A DNA stretch of 64,000 bases from Carnegiea gigantea (taxonomy: Eukaryota > Streptophyta > Magnoliopsida > Caryophyllales > Cactaceae): assembly GCA_029747015.1 (NCBI GenBank), contig JAKOGI010002709.1:1-64000 (forward strand). The letters are read 5' to 3'. This document shows, in pieces, positions 1 through 12,659 of the stretch. Position numbers and translations under genes: made by a program. How positions within the stretch are numbered: position 1 is the first letter of the stretch; each line of letters begins with the position of its first letter. The notes below the pieces were generated by a model, which saw only the letters and a list, made by a program, of their open reading frames with translations, ran no database searches and was not told where the DNA came from.

Positions 1-279
1 ATATATATATATATATATAGACACAGATGCACACTTAGAGATCACGGCCAGGTAATTTGGGATGAATTTGTTTTGTTGATTAAATTTTTGTTTTGGTAAA
101 TATATTTTACTTGTCTAAGTTAGATCTGTAATCTTGGCTACTATTTGTGAATTAGTGTATGTATATATGTTTTTTGGGGTAAATTTTTTAGTAAGAAGTC
201 CGAACAGAGAGACCATGGCTTGTTATTTTGATATGAATTTGTTCTGTTACTCTTGCAATTGTGAATCGTGATTTCGTAA

Positions 280-2360
280 TGGAGAGTGGTGCTCAATCTG
301 AAAATATAGGCTCTTTGGCCTCTTCCAGTCCTACTTCTGGTCCTAGTCGTTCTTCACCACCACACTTTGCACAATGTCCTTGACGTCCCCAATCTCGTTC
401 ACCAACATTTGTAGAGGTAGGACCTGACGAAGTTTGCGAAATTGATCCTTCTGTTGTTGCTGGAAATAAAGGTAAAAAAAGAGCTTTTTGGGTTTGGCAA
501 GAATTTGAACTTGAAGGAAAAAATGGTGAAGGAAAGGCTGTTTGCGCACACTGTAAGCAGAAGCTGTCATCTAAAGCCTCAAACGGAACTAAGCATCTAA
601 GTGATCATCTTCTTAGATTCTGTACAAAGAGGCATTTGCAAGCTAGTGGGCAACAAACATTAGACTTAGGGCTAAAAGTAATTGGAGAAGAAGTTAGAAA
701 ACCATGCCTTTAACCACGAAAATTCAAGGCAAGAGTTAGCTGAAATAATTATAATGCATGAATATCCCCTCTCCATGGTTGATCACCTTGGCTTTAGGCA
801 ATTTGTGAGTGGCTTAAATCTTGATTTTCAAATGATATCTCGAAACACATTGAGAAGTGATAGTTTGGCCATGTTTGAGAATAGAAAGCCAAGTTTGAGA
901 AAGCTGTTAGAGGTTAATCAAAGTTTGGTTACAAAGAATCCATTTGTTATCCTCAAAGTGAGCTGTCACAGTCATATAACCCTTCTTGTATTGTTGTGGA
1001 TAATTGTACAACAAATAATTTGATGATAGATATGTTGCTTAGCGATTTTTATTTAGGTCTCTCATTCTTGATGGTAAATTTTTATATATGTAGTGCAGTG
1101 CTCACATTATACATTTGATTGTGAAAGATGGGTTGGATGTGATTGGAAAGGAAATAGAGATGATTCGTGAATATGTTGCATTTTGGGTGGCAACTCCAAA
1201 GAGATTTGAGAAATTTGAGGATTTGGCTCGATATTTGAAAATTAGTTCCACTAAAAAAATTCATCTTGATTGTAAGACTAGGTGGAACTCAACTTATTTG
1301 ATGCTTCAATCTGCTTTGCCTTATAAAGCAAATTTTGAAAGGTTGAAACGTGTGAATGCCAAGTTCAATTTTGCCTTGCCTAGTGCCCATGATTGGCAGT
1401 TTGCTAAGCTTGTTTGTGAGAAGTTGAAGATATTCTATGATGTTACATTGTTGTTTTCTGGGAGAGATTTCCCTACAACCAACATGGTGTTTAGGCTTAT
1501 TTGTGAAATTAAGTTGAACTTACAAAGTTGGTTGTACTCTAATGTTGAGATTATTCGTGACATGACATTTACAATGATTGAGACATTTGATAAATATTGG
1601 AGTGAAATGAATGGATTGCTGACTATTGCTTCGATTCTTGATCCTAGGAGCAAGATGGATTGCGTGGACTTTTATTTAATGAGATTTACAAGGTTGAGGC
1701 TAGTAGAGAAATTGAAAGGGTGTCATCCTTGTTATATGATCTCTTGGTGGAGTATATAGATAGAAAATCTAATATTCCCGAGGTTGAAAATCTCACTTTT
1801 GGAACTCCCACTAGCGATCCTTCCTTATCCCAAAAGAGGCCTTTCCAAGAAGATTGCCAAGAAGATTTGCGGTGCACAAGAATAGCAAAAAAAGGAAGGT
1901 AAACTTGAGAGTGGAGCTAGATCACTATTTAGAAGAAGATGTTATGCCTGATATTGCCCACTTTGATATATTGGATTTTTGGAAAAAGATTTCAAATATC
2001 TAGCATTGAGGATGATTGCTAGAGATATACTAGCTATTCTGGTTTCTACCGTGGCTTCTGAAAGTGCATTCAGTATGGGTGGTCTGGTTGTTGGTCCACA
2101 TCATTCAAGGTTGCATGCGAAAACCTTGAAAGCATTAATGTGCTTGCAAAACTGGATGATTGGAGGGATGAAAGGTAATATGTATTTCTTTGCTAGCTTC
2201 ATATGTTTAATTTGCATATTCATAGTTTCAACTTGTAATGATTTGGCTTGGGTAACATTTTCTCTGCTTTTGGTAGTCACTAAGTTGGAGAGTGCTTATA
2301 TACTATCTTTGATGATTCCGACTCGAAGGGAGGAGCAACAAGTGAAATTATTGATTCGGT
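280..2360 (+). pseudogene. hAT transposase pseudogene (BED finger + hAT dimerisation region)
   Basis: Reading from ATG 280 gives a serine/proline-rich N terminus, then a BED zinc finger at about 480-625 (CAHC followed by KHLSDH and a final C). The RNase-H-like core is recognisable around 1100-1700 from the DCKTRWNSTYLML segment (about 1267-1305). The C-terminal hAT dimerisation region is at about 1979-2170, with ASESAFSMGG and LMCLQNWM. The frame is broken many times: an in-frame TGA at about 382, shifts near 700, between 1020 and 1115, and after 1660, and further stops before 1979. The protein would cut and paste the element in the nucleus. It cannot be made from this copy. Family assignment is strong because BED, core and dimerisation motifs occur in the right order. 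Confidence 0.85.
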
Positions 2361-3060
2361 AAAAAATTCATTTTATAATTCAAACTTTTTGTGTTTGATA
2401 TTTAATTATATTATTAGGTGATAATATTTCATTTATTTTTTTATAGGAATCGGAGTATGATTTTGGATTTGAAGGGTGTTGAGAACTTGACAAAGTTGGC
2501 GTCAAGTTAATTGATATAATGTTCTTGTAACTTCTGTCTTGGAGTTCCACATTTCCATTTTGAATAGTTGTTTCAAAAGATGTTGGTAGCTACTGGCACT
2601 TTGGTGATAAGTGTCAAACTTTGTTGCATGACTTTTTAATTGTGATTTAGTTGTGGACCTATGATGGCTTAGTGAGTTATTGTGAAGAGGTTGTAGTCTT
2701 GTAGACTTATGGCTTGTACTTGAACAAATTCGCATGTCGGACTGGTTGGATGGTTAATTTATGCCCTTTATGTGACTTGGTGCTACTTGTGGTGATCAAG
2801 AATTATGGTAGGGGATGCTTAGTAGTCATTTAATAAGAATGTGTTGATGACATGCTGAATTTACTAATATCGGATCCAAATATGGGTTTAATATGGGTTT
2901 CAATTTTTATTTCCTATATAAACCCAAATAAAACCCGCAAACCTGCAAAAACCCGATAGGTAAGGGTATGGGTATGTTTTTTCAATGCCCGATGGGTATG
3001 GGTACCGGTATGCGTGAAGGTTTTAAAAATGGGTATGGGTGAGGGTAGTACACCACCCAC

Positions 3061-3076
3061 CCCATTGCCATTCCTA
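3061..3076 (-). repeat. hAT right terminal inverted repeat
   Basis: The last 16 bases of the hAT element. On the minus strand they read TAGGAATGGCAATGGG, matching the general form of plant hAT ends. The left partner lies outside the window. Confidence 0.7.
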
Positions 3077-3365
3077 ATAGGTACAAGCTTTTATAATCAC
3101 TTAACTCTTCTATTTAGATCAAATATCCTGTAAACGTCGTAATAATTTGCTACATTCTTTTCTTTCGATTTGTTTTCTCAAAGTCCCTAGCATTAGTCAG
3201 GAGGCTTATGAATTGAATTGATAGTTATAGTTGATAATGTGAGCTTGAACCATTAGATACAGAGGCTAGCAGTTCTTGCATTTGCTCCAGGACCATAGAA
3301 AAATCATCCTTACTTCAGCTCCCTCGTCTTGTTAAACCAGGAGTTGATTTGTCAATGTTAATTTC
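3077..3365. other. unassigned spacer
   Basis: AT-rich sequence between the hAT terminus and the copia 5' LTR. No gene or repeat recognised. Confidence 0.5.
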
Positions 3366-3704
3366 TGTTGAGTGAAGTAACGGGCACACTAATTGTCCCA
3401 TTAATTGGGCTGTTACAAAATGATTAATTACGTGTTAATCATGCTCATTAAATCCCTACTGATAGTTACAGTTGCGTGCTGCTATTTAAGCTGTTTAGAG
3501 TTTGATTCTGGGTCCAAAATAGATGATCCCCAATTCTCTCCCTTCTTCTCACGTTAGCCTAGCCATCAATTGGGCTCGGGTTTGGAGCGTGACATCTATG
3601 GTGACTCCACTAGCCACTGTCAGTCCTAGTTCAGCGAATCGTGGGTAAACACCAAACAACGAGATCATGTGCCCACGTTAGGGTATGTCCTTAATCTACC
3701 TACA
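3366..3704 (+). repeat. copia 5' LTR
   Basis: 339 bp, TG...CA ends, aligned over its full length with 10468-10817. It shares the landmark string TTGGGCTCGGGTTT and the ending TCCTTAATCTACCTACA with the other copy. Confidence 0.92.
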
Positions 3705-3705
3705 G

Positions 3706-3718
3706 TGGTATCAGAGCC
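3706..3718 (+). other. primer-binding site (initiator tRNA-Met type)
   Basis: TGGTATCAGAGCC, complementary to the 3' end of plant initiator tRNA-Met. It lies one base after the LTR end, which fixes the LTR boundary and the plus-strand orientation. Confidence 0.9.
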
Positions 3719-3949
3719 ACGTTGCTCGGTTTCTGACCCCGTATGATTCTACCATGTGTTAGTGTGTGCTTAATTCGTTTAATATCACCTTTATGCTAAT
3801 TGAAATTCGTGAAAGCAAGGTTATTCATATCGCTGTGTGTGATCATATTGAATTGAGTGCATGAGAAGCATGTTTCTATGATTGATCGTGTTCACAATGC
3901 GTGCTATTTTGTTCCATTGTTTGTGCTACAGTATTTTGTAATACTACCG

Positions 3950-4850
3950 TCTAGATTCTACCCCTAAATCGAACCCCTGACAATACAAACAGCAAGACTC
4001 TCTGACTCAGGGCCTTTGTGGCTACCCTAATACTTCTAACTTGCCTCCCCCTTTCCAGTAAACTCAACGTTGCCACTATGACCGCGGTGGCCACAGCTAA
4101 GGCCAGGCCTCGGTGGCCCAGCTCGCTAATCCCCATCGAACCCACAAACATTAAAATTAAATTAATAAAAATATATATAAATTCAGAAAAAAGGTAGAAA
4201 AGGCAGAGAAGAGGAACTGCCAACTAACCCATCAGAAAACTGCCGTGGAAGGGTGGCGCGTGTGAGTCAAGTGCCGCCGACGAAGGCATTTTTCATCTGT
4301 CTTCTTCCTCCACTAGCCTCCTGGCACGCTGATGTAAGCCATGCCGATAAGAAAACCTTGAATCAATGCCAAAAGGGATGTGTGTGGGGTCACTCACTGC
4401 CTGTGGGGTGGCACGTGTGGCGGCATGAATGGCATCGTCTGACTCCTTTTCGGCTGATCTACCCAATCGTAATAACGGTGTGAGTCGGGAAGGCTCCAGC
4501 AAGGGGCTATGGTCTATTGTTGTCGGCGGCAGGGAGGCGTTTTTATCATATGGGTTGATTTTGTGGTGTATTTCGAGCAACCACAGTGCCCTGTGTGGTA
4601 GATGACATCGGAAAACGGATTTGGTGTGGTGGTTGTCTCGGCTATGGGTTGAGAACAACCATGATGTCTGAGAGTCAGAGAGAGAGAGAGAGAGAGAGTT
4701 TGGGGGGCGGATTTAGAGAGAAAGAGAGAGAGGCTAAGGGTTTGGAGTTACAGATGGTAGAGAGAGAGAGAAAGAGGCCAAGCCTCAAGAGAGAGCAAGG
4801 CTCCAAATTATGAACCATGGTCAGTGGATGCCGAGTTGATAAAAGGGAGG
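3950..4850 (+). other. GC-richer part of the copia leader, with GA-rich tract
   Basis: This stretch has visibly higher GC than its surroundings and ends in GAGAGA-type simple sequence (about 4677-4770). Short open frames exist on both strands, but none resembles a known protein and none is supported by family motifs. It could be part of the original leader or a separate small insertion; no terminal repeats were seen. Confidence 0.4.
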
Positions 4851-5154
4851 AGACATTTGTGTTTTAATCAACTTTTTTTTAATGATTTTGGTTATTTTTT
4901 GTTTTAAAATAATTATTCAGATTAATAGTTATGGCATGATTTCTAGTTAATTTATAAATTTGCAGAAGTTGATATGGTTGATGCAGTTAGTTCATTCATT
5001 GAATTACATATTTTGAATTAATTTTAATTCGGAATGCATAAACTCGTTATAAAAACATTAATATGTTTAATATCGCATATAAATTTGTTTTACGTATGCA
5101 TCAATTTGAAATTTTCATACCAAGTGACTTGTAAATAATCAATTGGATTGAAGT

Positions 5155-6177
5155 TATATGAATTTGTTTCATATATAAAATTAGTAATGTATGATGTAAA
5201 TTTGTTGTACTTGAATTCAATAAATATCTATGCGATACTTAGATTAATGTTAATCCTCTATTGTCTATAGATGAATATGTTTCATATGCTATACTTTATA
5301 ACTTATATTATATAAATATGTTTTATATAATATTCAGTTACATGAATGTGTTTCGTGATTTAATAATTTTATACAAAAACATGAGCAATTATGAATTAGT
5401 TAATTATTCTGTCATTATTGTAGTTAATAAAAATAATTAATTAAGCCTTACATGAATACGTTTCATGCTATTATTTGGGCATATAGGATATTTGTTCATT
5501 TTATGGATTTCTTTCATGAAATTTAAATTTGCAATATTATATGGATACGTTTTGTATAATTTGTAAGGTTTTTTTACTTGAATTTGTTTCATTTTTAATT
5601 TGTAATGTCTTACAGATGTGTTTTACATAATTTATTGTGATTAATATTTGGATATATGTCATGTTACAAAGTATGTTGCATTTGATTACATGAATATTTC
5701 GTGTCAATCACCAATTAGTAACATTATATAAATGTATTTTATATATATACAAGCTACGTGAGTTGTAGTAAATTTGTTTTCCTTGCCCAAATTGATAAAT
5801 ATGAATTCGTTTCATGTTCCTTATTAATTATATACTTTAGCAGTATTTTATGAATTTGTTTCATAAAATCTAAATTTATAAAATTATGATTGTGTTTTAT
5901 AATTGCCAGTGACATCTGAATAAGTTTCATGTTATCTATAATTATATATAAATGTGTTTTATATAATATTCTTTGGGCTTCAATGAATTTCTTTTGTAAC
6001 ATGTTATTATTCGAATATGTTTTGCAATATAGATTCATTTTATTTTATAAATACGTTTTATATCATAATCTGGATTTTATGGTTGATATGTCATTGACAG
6101 AGTTTCAAATGACATATTAGTAGTTACATAATTTCGTTTTATGTAATGAGATAACTTAATGTAAATTTGGTTTACAT
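5155..6177 (+). repeat. degenerate tandem array of covarying hairpins in copia leader
   Basis: About 25 diverged units, spaced roughly 30-60 bp apart, share a core of the form TGAA-TNNGT-TTCA. Many are near-perfect hairpins with a 5-nt loop of form TNNGT. Examples are 5155-5175 (8-bp stem), 5305-5333 (12-bp stem), 5451-5467 (6 bp), 5725-5745 (8 bp), 5845-5869 (10 bp), 5945-5965 (8 bp), 6046-6062 (6 bp) and 6159-6177 (7 bp). Stem sequences differ (TGAA/TTCA, TAAA/TTTA, GTAAA/TTTAC) but remain paired. Function is unknown. The array lies between the primer-binding site and gag, so it would be in the element's RNA. Confidence 0.8.
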
Positions 6178-6419
6178 AATAAAGTTGAATATCTTTGTGA
6201 TATTTCTGAAATGTTAATTAGTTTAACCATAATGTTCTCCATATATTTTTGTTTATGGAAAAATGTGATAATTAAATTATAAAAACTTCTAATTCATATT
6301 TGTATGTGATGATTATGAGCTTAGAAAATTTTCGATCATACGGCATGAATAATGGCGTTTTTGATAATTTAATTATATGAAAATATGCCTAATGTCCATT
6401 TTAAAAATATATAAATCTA

Positions 6420-9400
6420 CATATGGCAATTAAAATGTGGTTGGTAATTCGTTTACCAATGAATAGCTTGATAGCGCTGGCTATGACACAAAGTGTCAGA
6501 AGATTCAGTTTCTTCTGAACAAGCGTGAAGTGTAAGAACACTCATCAGGTTCTAGGTCTCCTAGAATAGCAAAGATGGTACTACTAGTGAGCAGTATCGA
6601 GAAAACATAAAGGCATATCAAAAACGGTTCGAGAACGGATCGATCAACATGCTATACTTTGTCCTATTGCATCAATGACGATCTAGTGAGGAAATTGAAA
6701 GTTATCCCACTGTTGAGTACACATGAGATGAGCTTAGCATCAGGTTCGTCCAGATTCATTTCCTCATAAAGTTCCGAACCTAAAGTTGGTATTGCAAAAG
6801 GGAAAAGGCTAAGGGAAATTAAGAGATGCATATAGCACATGTGAAGTGTTATAACTGTGGAAACAAGGGACCCTCTACTCAGGATTGTCCTCAACCGATG
6901 GAGGTACCTTCTTTCACGATTGCTCCTAGATAATATGTGCTTTCAAGCATCAGTTGCCAATTGTGATCCTTAGTGGATTGTAGACACATGAGCAACCAAG
7001 CACATAGGACAGGATAGAGTTGATTTTGTGAGCTTTCATTGCTACTCGGTGGGTTCACAAATTGTCATTTTAGGTAATGATGATAAAGAAGATGGCCTTG
7101 AATTAAGTACATATCATCTGAAACTCGATGAAGGGATACGTCTCTTCTTCATAATACTCTCTATGCACCTAGGGTGCGATGTTCTCTTGTATCTTTTGTT
7201 TAAGAGATTAGTTTTCTCTTTAATTTTCATCTAGATGTCTTAGATATTGCATACAATGGCAATTTGTTTGGCCATGTCACATTGAAAGGTGTTTTCAGTG
7301 TTTTAGATGAAATAAGACATCTTCCTTCTTTGCCTCTTTTTCAATTCTATTTTAAGCATGCTCTACTTGACCATAAGGTTCAAGATGGAATTATCAAACT
7401 AGTTAAATATAGTCTTTTAAGGCCGACTCATTAGGGTTAAGATGCCAATGTGAGAGTCAAGTTTAGGCAGCAAAACAACTATAAAGTCTTTTAGTAAGGT
7501 TACTAGCCCATCGAATCTCTTAGTGTTCATTCACTGGAGACCTCTATGGGCCTATGAATGTGAAAGCACATCTTGAAGCGATATATTCGTGATGCAGGTA
7601 TGTGTACCTATTATCTTACAGCTATTAGATACTTGATGTGTTCATATACTCTATAGCGGATGTAGCACTCAATTGGAATGAAATATTCAAGCCAATCGAG
7701 GTCGTAAATATCTTCTTCGTGAAATGAATTCTCGTAGTGTCAATTTTCTTAAGGGTAAGTTCCCAAGCTTTTGGTGAAATTTAAAAAGGATCTCAATTTG
7801 TATGAGTAACAACAAGACCTTCAACCATCTCTCGGTGAGGGGAAGGATTTGAATTCTCACTAAGTCACCAACGATGGTACACCTTCCTTATTCGATAGGA
7901 ATGGTAATGTTTTGTTTGTTGAGGAGAATGAGATTCGTTCTCAATTTCCAAATGTTTAGGAGAGTTAGCCTGAGAATGAGGCTTATCCTCAATTTCTCAT
8001 ACCTGAATATACAGTTAGTTCACACGTTCAGGATCCCACCTCTAATGGAAAGTGCGAGTAATTTTCTCCTCGTGCTCAAGATCCCATACCTCTTAGAGAA
8101 AGAGAAAGGAATTCTTAGTCCCATACCTCTTAGAAAAAGGGGGAGGGATTTATCACCTAGATAGATTAATAATGAAGGTCCCAAGATCCAAAGGAGTGGG
8201 TATGGAAGAATTCCTCGACAATATTTCTAAGTTGAAGAGGATGTATTCCTATACACTTTCTTAGAAGTTGAGAAACCTACCTCTTATCAAGAGGTGATTA
8301 CCTCTTATCAGGAGGTGATTGATTCACCAAATCACAAGTAGTGGATGGATGCCATGAGGGATGAGATGGACTCTGTGGCAAGAAAAAGTTTGAGAAGTTG
8401 TTGATCCTCCATCCCGACGCAAGTCTATAGAAGACAAATGAGTTTTCAAGATAAAACGTCAGGTAAATGGTTTAATCGATAAGTTCGGGCCTAACCACTC
8501 CTAGCCCTGGTTGCCCATTTGAACTTCGAGTTGTTCGAAATGGATGTAAAGACTGCTTTCCTCAATGGTAATTTTGAAGAAGAGATTTATATGGACTAAC
8601 CCATTGGTTTTATATCAAAAGGACAAGAGAACAAAGTGTGTTGTCTTAAAAAGTTCCATACATGGTCTTAAGCAGTCTTCCAGAATTTGATACTTTAGAT
8701 TCCATTGAGTCATAACTTAGTTTGGCTTATTTATGGGTTCAGAACACCATCATGTGTACGTTACAAGCTCAACATGGGGGATTGTGTTTCTTACCATCTA
8801 TGTTAATGACATACTATTGGATGGGAACAACTTGGAGTTGATCGAAGCTACTTAAAAGTGGTTGTCCTATGTCTTCGAGACGAAGGACGTGCGTGAAGCT
8901 AGGTATGTCATAGAAGTGGAAATAATTCAAAACCGTCCCAAGATGCATGCATTAAAAGTTCTTGAAACAATTTTGGATTTATAATTCCGAATGCCTAGGT
9001 ACTCCAGTTGAGATGGGTCTAGCCTTGAGTCTTAATCAATGGCCTAAAACAGATGATGAAATAGAGATAATGAACTATGTTAGTGTCGTAGGAAGCTTAA
9101 TGTAAGCCATGTTATGTACATGGCCTAACATTTGCTTTGCAGTTGATTTAGTACGTCATTATCAAAGTAACCCGGGTTTTGCTAAGTGGTAAGCCATCAA
9201 GAGAGTCAAACACTACCCTCATGGTACTGATGACTTAGCCTTATGCTATCAATGGGAGACCTTAAGTCGAGAGGATACTTAAAGGTCGACTGAGCTGGTG
9301 ACCCGGATAAGTCTAGGTCAACCTCAGAGCATGCTTTTAGTTTTGGTGGAAGAGTCATGTCATGGTGCAGTAAGAAGCAAAAATGCACAACAATATCAGC

Positions 9401-9560
9401 TATGGAGGCATATTGTATGTATGGTTACCATAGAGACAAAAAGCACTGCCATGAGGTATATATAGACTAACAAGGTGATTATGTTCCCTTGACTAAACCT
9501 TTTCCTAGTAATGCGTTCAAAGCTCATTTGTTGAGTCTAAGAATTCATAAGGTTTAGTAC
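6420..9560 (+). pseudogene. copia gag-pol pseudogene
   Basis: Domains appear in copia order but are scattered over all three frames with many stops. The gag zinc knuckle at 6847-6888 reads CYNCGNKGPSTQDC, so the canonical His is Pro. The protease active-site region at about 6973-7000 reads WIVDT-stop-AT, where a TGA replaces the expected Gly codon. An NTLYAPRVRCSLVSF-like pre-integrase segment follows at about 7150-7195. The reverse transcriptase start is recognised by WMDAMRDEMDS (about 8342-8375) and MDVKTAFLNG (about 8540-8570). RNase H is recognised at about 9110-9420 (TWPNICFAVDLVRHYQSNPG and downstream) and ends with PLTKP (about 9490). The catalytic YVDD region near 8800 is frame-disrupted. 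No product can be made. Confidence 0.88.
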
Positions 9561-10453
9561 TAAGATGTGCCTTGTGATGGACATGTTTTCTTTGTGAATG
9601 AGCAAAATGCTCATGATTAATTGTTGCATGATAGGTATATTGAAATGTCACAGGCTTCTGATTGGCCTAGTTACACAGAAAATCGCCGTGACACTTGAGT
9701 AGCGGGTAGGATGAGACTAAATCATATTGGCTCTATGTGTGCAATATTGATTACTCTCACTGGAAGTGTATGAGTAAAATTAAGTAGTCGCCTTAGTGAG
9801 TCTAAGATGAGACTCGAGAGGGTCGAGTATGAAATAAGATTTCATATCAAAGCCTTAAAAGCCAAATCTTGAGTGTCAAGATTAACATTCAGTATGTTGA
9901 TCTAGTGGCTCAAGTTAGATTTTTTGGGTGAAAATCTAGACGAATGATTCGCATGGCATAAAGAGTGACGTACATAGTTGAGTGGGAGTTATGGCATGAC
10001 ACACATTTCATACTGTGTGCGATTATAAGTTGATCTATATATAGAGTGACAATTGACATCCCTATCTCTTGTCACTGTGTGACCCTATGGACGGTAACCC
10101 TTTGACTTAAAGCTATGATAAGGGTCATGATGTATACGGTTCAGCAAATACACGTTAGGAAAATAGTTAAGCTGAGATGGAATTTCATGAGTGTTTAAGG
10201 AAAAATCTATCCATCATCACCTTATTAACCTAGGCGATTATATTGAGTATATAATCATATGGCATAATGGGATTGTGCATACCACTGGTGGTGTTGAGGA
10301 TGATTTGGGGTATCGTATTTCGTGAAAGTCTTATGTTAGTTAGATGGTGACTTAATATAACACTATTGGATACTTTCTGAATGCACACTCCATTCTCAGT
10401 ATGCGGCGTAAAGAGATTAGTTGGGAGAGAAAAGTGTAACTTATGGTTTATGT
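9561..10453 (+). other. copia 3' non-coding region
   Basis: Sequence between the RNase H remnant and the polypurine tract. No open frame of note. Its position and length fit the 3' untranslated region of the element. Confidence 0.6.
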
Positions 10454-10467
10454 GGCCGAGGGGGAGC
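10454..10467 (+). other. copia polypurine tract
   Basis: GCCGAGGGGGAGC-type purine run directly before the 3' LTR, the expected plus-strand primer for reverse transcription. Confidence 0.75.
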
Positions 10468-10817
10468 TGTTGAGCGAAGTAACAATCACACTAATTGTCA
10501 TATTAATTGGGCAGTTACAAAATGGTTAATTGTGTATTAATCATGCCCATTAAATCCCCACTGATCGTTACAGTTGCGTACTGTTATTTAAGGATTTAAA
10601 GCTTGATTCTAGGTGTTATAGAATCCGAAATAGATGATCCCCAGTTCTCTTCTTTCCTTTCATGTTAACCTAGCCATCAATTGGGCTCGGGTTTAGAGCG
10701 TGACATCTACGGTGATGCTAGTAGCCACCGTCAATCATAGTTCAGCGAATCGTGGGCAAACACCTAACAATGAGATCCCATTCTTCGGCGTTAAGGTATG
10801 TCCTTAATCTACCTACA
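10468..10817 (+). repeat. copia 3' LTR
   Basis: 350 bp, TGTTGAGCG... to CTACA. Homologous to 3366-3704 along its whole length with many substitutions and small indels. Confidence 0.92.
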
Positions 10818-11081
10818 TTTTTAAACTTAGAAGTCTAATGATAATGTACATATAATCTATATAAAGCTCGTTTTCTTTTCTTTTCATTTCTTTTTTTAAT
10901 GATATAGAATTAGAGGTTTTAGACAAATACAATTAAGATGACACTCAAGCAAATGCAAACCAAAATATAACAAAAGTTCATTTGATTTAACAAACTAATA
11001 GAGACATATTAACGACTAGCTTCAAGTTCAACCAATTTCTTTCCATACTATGACTAATTGGAACGCCTCTCTACACATATA

Positions 11082-11096
11082 GGCCTTGTTTGGTAA
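11082..11096 (+). repeat. Harbinger left terminal inverted repeat
   Basis: GGCCTTGTTTGGTAA; pairs with 15761-15775 in inverted orientation, 12 of 15 positions. Confidence 0.85.
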
Positions 11097-12091
11097 AGAG
11101 CTTTTTGGCCTCAAAAAGCTTCTTTTGTAGGTATCAGCTATTTGACTTGGGTCAAAAAGCTCTTTTGGTTATTTGGTTAGATAGCTTTTTGAATTAGCTT
11201 TTTGGGTACAAAAAGCTAATTTAGAAAAAGCTCTTTGCAAGAGCTTTTTCTATTAGCTTATTACTGTTTAATATTAAATTTACCATATTACCCATTTTCT
11301 TTTAACATAATTACATTTATGTTAGTTATATTACAAAAACTGTCCTCTTCATTTTCTCATTCCACGTTGTTTTGCTGCTGGGTTTCTTCTCCAACCCCTC
11401 CTCCTTCCAACTCAAAGAAAAGCCTTCTTTGAGGATTGTTCATCCAATAAGGTAATTTTTCAACCCCAAATGCTTATATTTTCATGTGTCTTTTTTAATT
11501 TTCGTTCTCCTTCTTTCTCCTTCAATAATTATTTTGTGGGTTGGATTTCTCATGGAATTGAAGGGATGGATTTAATCAAACTTTGATGGTTTATTGTTTT
11601 TATGTTATCGAATTTGTGTATTGAGGTTATATGATTCTAAGAACTCAGAGAAAATGAAATGTTTTCACAACGCACACCAAGTGCTCGATGAAATGCCTAA
11701 ACCAATAATACTTTAGTTTTGCAAATTTAATATAATTGTCATCAAATCACAAAGTACAAATGAGCTTCTGCTGTGCCAAATAAGTGTTATATGTTGGATC
11801 ACATTTCACTCTTATGTTCCAGAGTGTGTAGGAAATTTGAAACCTATTTTTCTTTTCTTTTTTTTTGAAAATATTGTTGCTTCAATTTAGTTCTAGTATA
11901 GTGAGAATGCTTGCATATAATGATGTACATAGATAAATCCTTCATCGTGGCCATGCTTTTTGGTGTCAAAATAGCAGTGCAGCTTTTTCTCTCTATAAAT
12001 TTCACTATGTTTTTTTAATTAGTTAATTTATTTATTAGTTTTTGGATCATTCTAGTTTAAAATTTTCATTTTGGATTCATATTTTTTTTAG

Positions 12092-12499
12092 ATGGCACCA
12101 CCTAGAGGAGGGGATACGCAAAATAAACAAGAGGGTGAAGAGGGTCGTGCTAATTGGTCTAAAGAAGTTCTTCTCATATATTGTGATCTATGTAGTGAGC
12201 ATGTTGAGAAGAGTAAGGGTAAGAAAGGAGGGACAATTTGTCAAAGGTTTCCATGGAAGCAAATAACAACAATCTTTCAAAAGAAAACCAATTTATTGTG
12301 GACTAGGGAACAACTAAAGAACAAGTACAACTGGATGAAGGCTAGATAGGGTTTATGGAAAAAATTAAAAGGAAGAGAAACTGGCTTAGGATGGGACCAT
12401 GAAAAACGGACAATTGTAGCTAGTGATGAGTGGTGGGCTAAGAAGATTGAGGTTAGTTATATTTTTTAAACTTTTTTAATTTAATTGCTAATAACTTTG

Positions 12500-12531
<32 letters not shown>

Positions 12532-12561
12532 TAATACTAGACATGAACGTTATAAGTATCT

Positions 12562-12659
<98 letters not shown>

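Larger units (their letters stand above)
1..3076 (+). mobile_element. hAT (Ac/Tam3-type) DNA transposon, left end outside window
   Basis: A broken hAT transposase (280-2360) is followed by non-coding sequence and a right terminus at 3061-3076. Read on the minus strand, that terminus starts TAGGAATGGCAATGGG, a typical end of plant hAT elements. Just inside it, at about 2875-3050, lies the GGGTATGGG-rich subterminal sequence often seen in such elements. No matching left terminus is visible, so the element runs off the left edge and its 8-bp target duplication cannot be checked; the right copy would be 3077-3084. The first 18 bases are a (TA)n run. Confidence 0.8.
3366..10817 (+). mobile_element. 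Ty1/copia LTR retrotransposon, degenerate, about 7.45 kb
   Basis: Two related LTRs (3366-3704 and 10468-10817) begin TGTTGAG and end CTACA. The primer-binding site TGGTATCAGAGCC follows the 5' LTR directly. A purine-rich tract (GAGGGGGAGC) precedes the 3' LTR. Between them lie a long leader (3719 to about 6420), a broken gag-pol in copia order (zinc knuckle, protease, integrase, reverse transcriptase, RNase H) and a 0.9-kb 3' non-coding region. The LTRs differ at many sites, including an 11-bp length difference, so the insertion is old. Flanks ATTTC and TTTTT do not form a clear target duplication. Confidence 0.92.

Noticed and set aside
4253..4813. Frames of 75-121 codons in the copia leader, both strands
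   Set aside because: Overlapping on opposite strands, GA-repeat driven in part, no recognisable domain.
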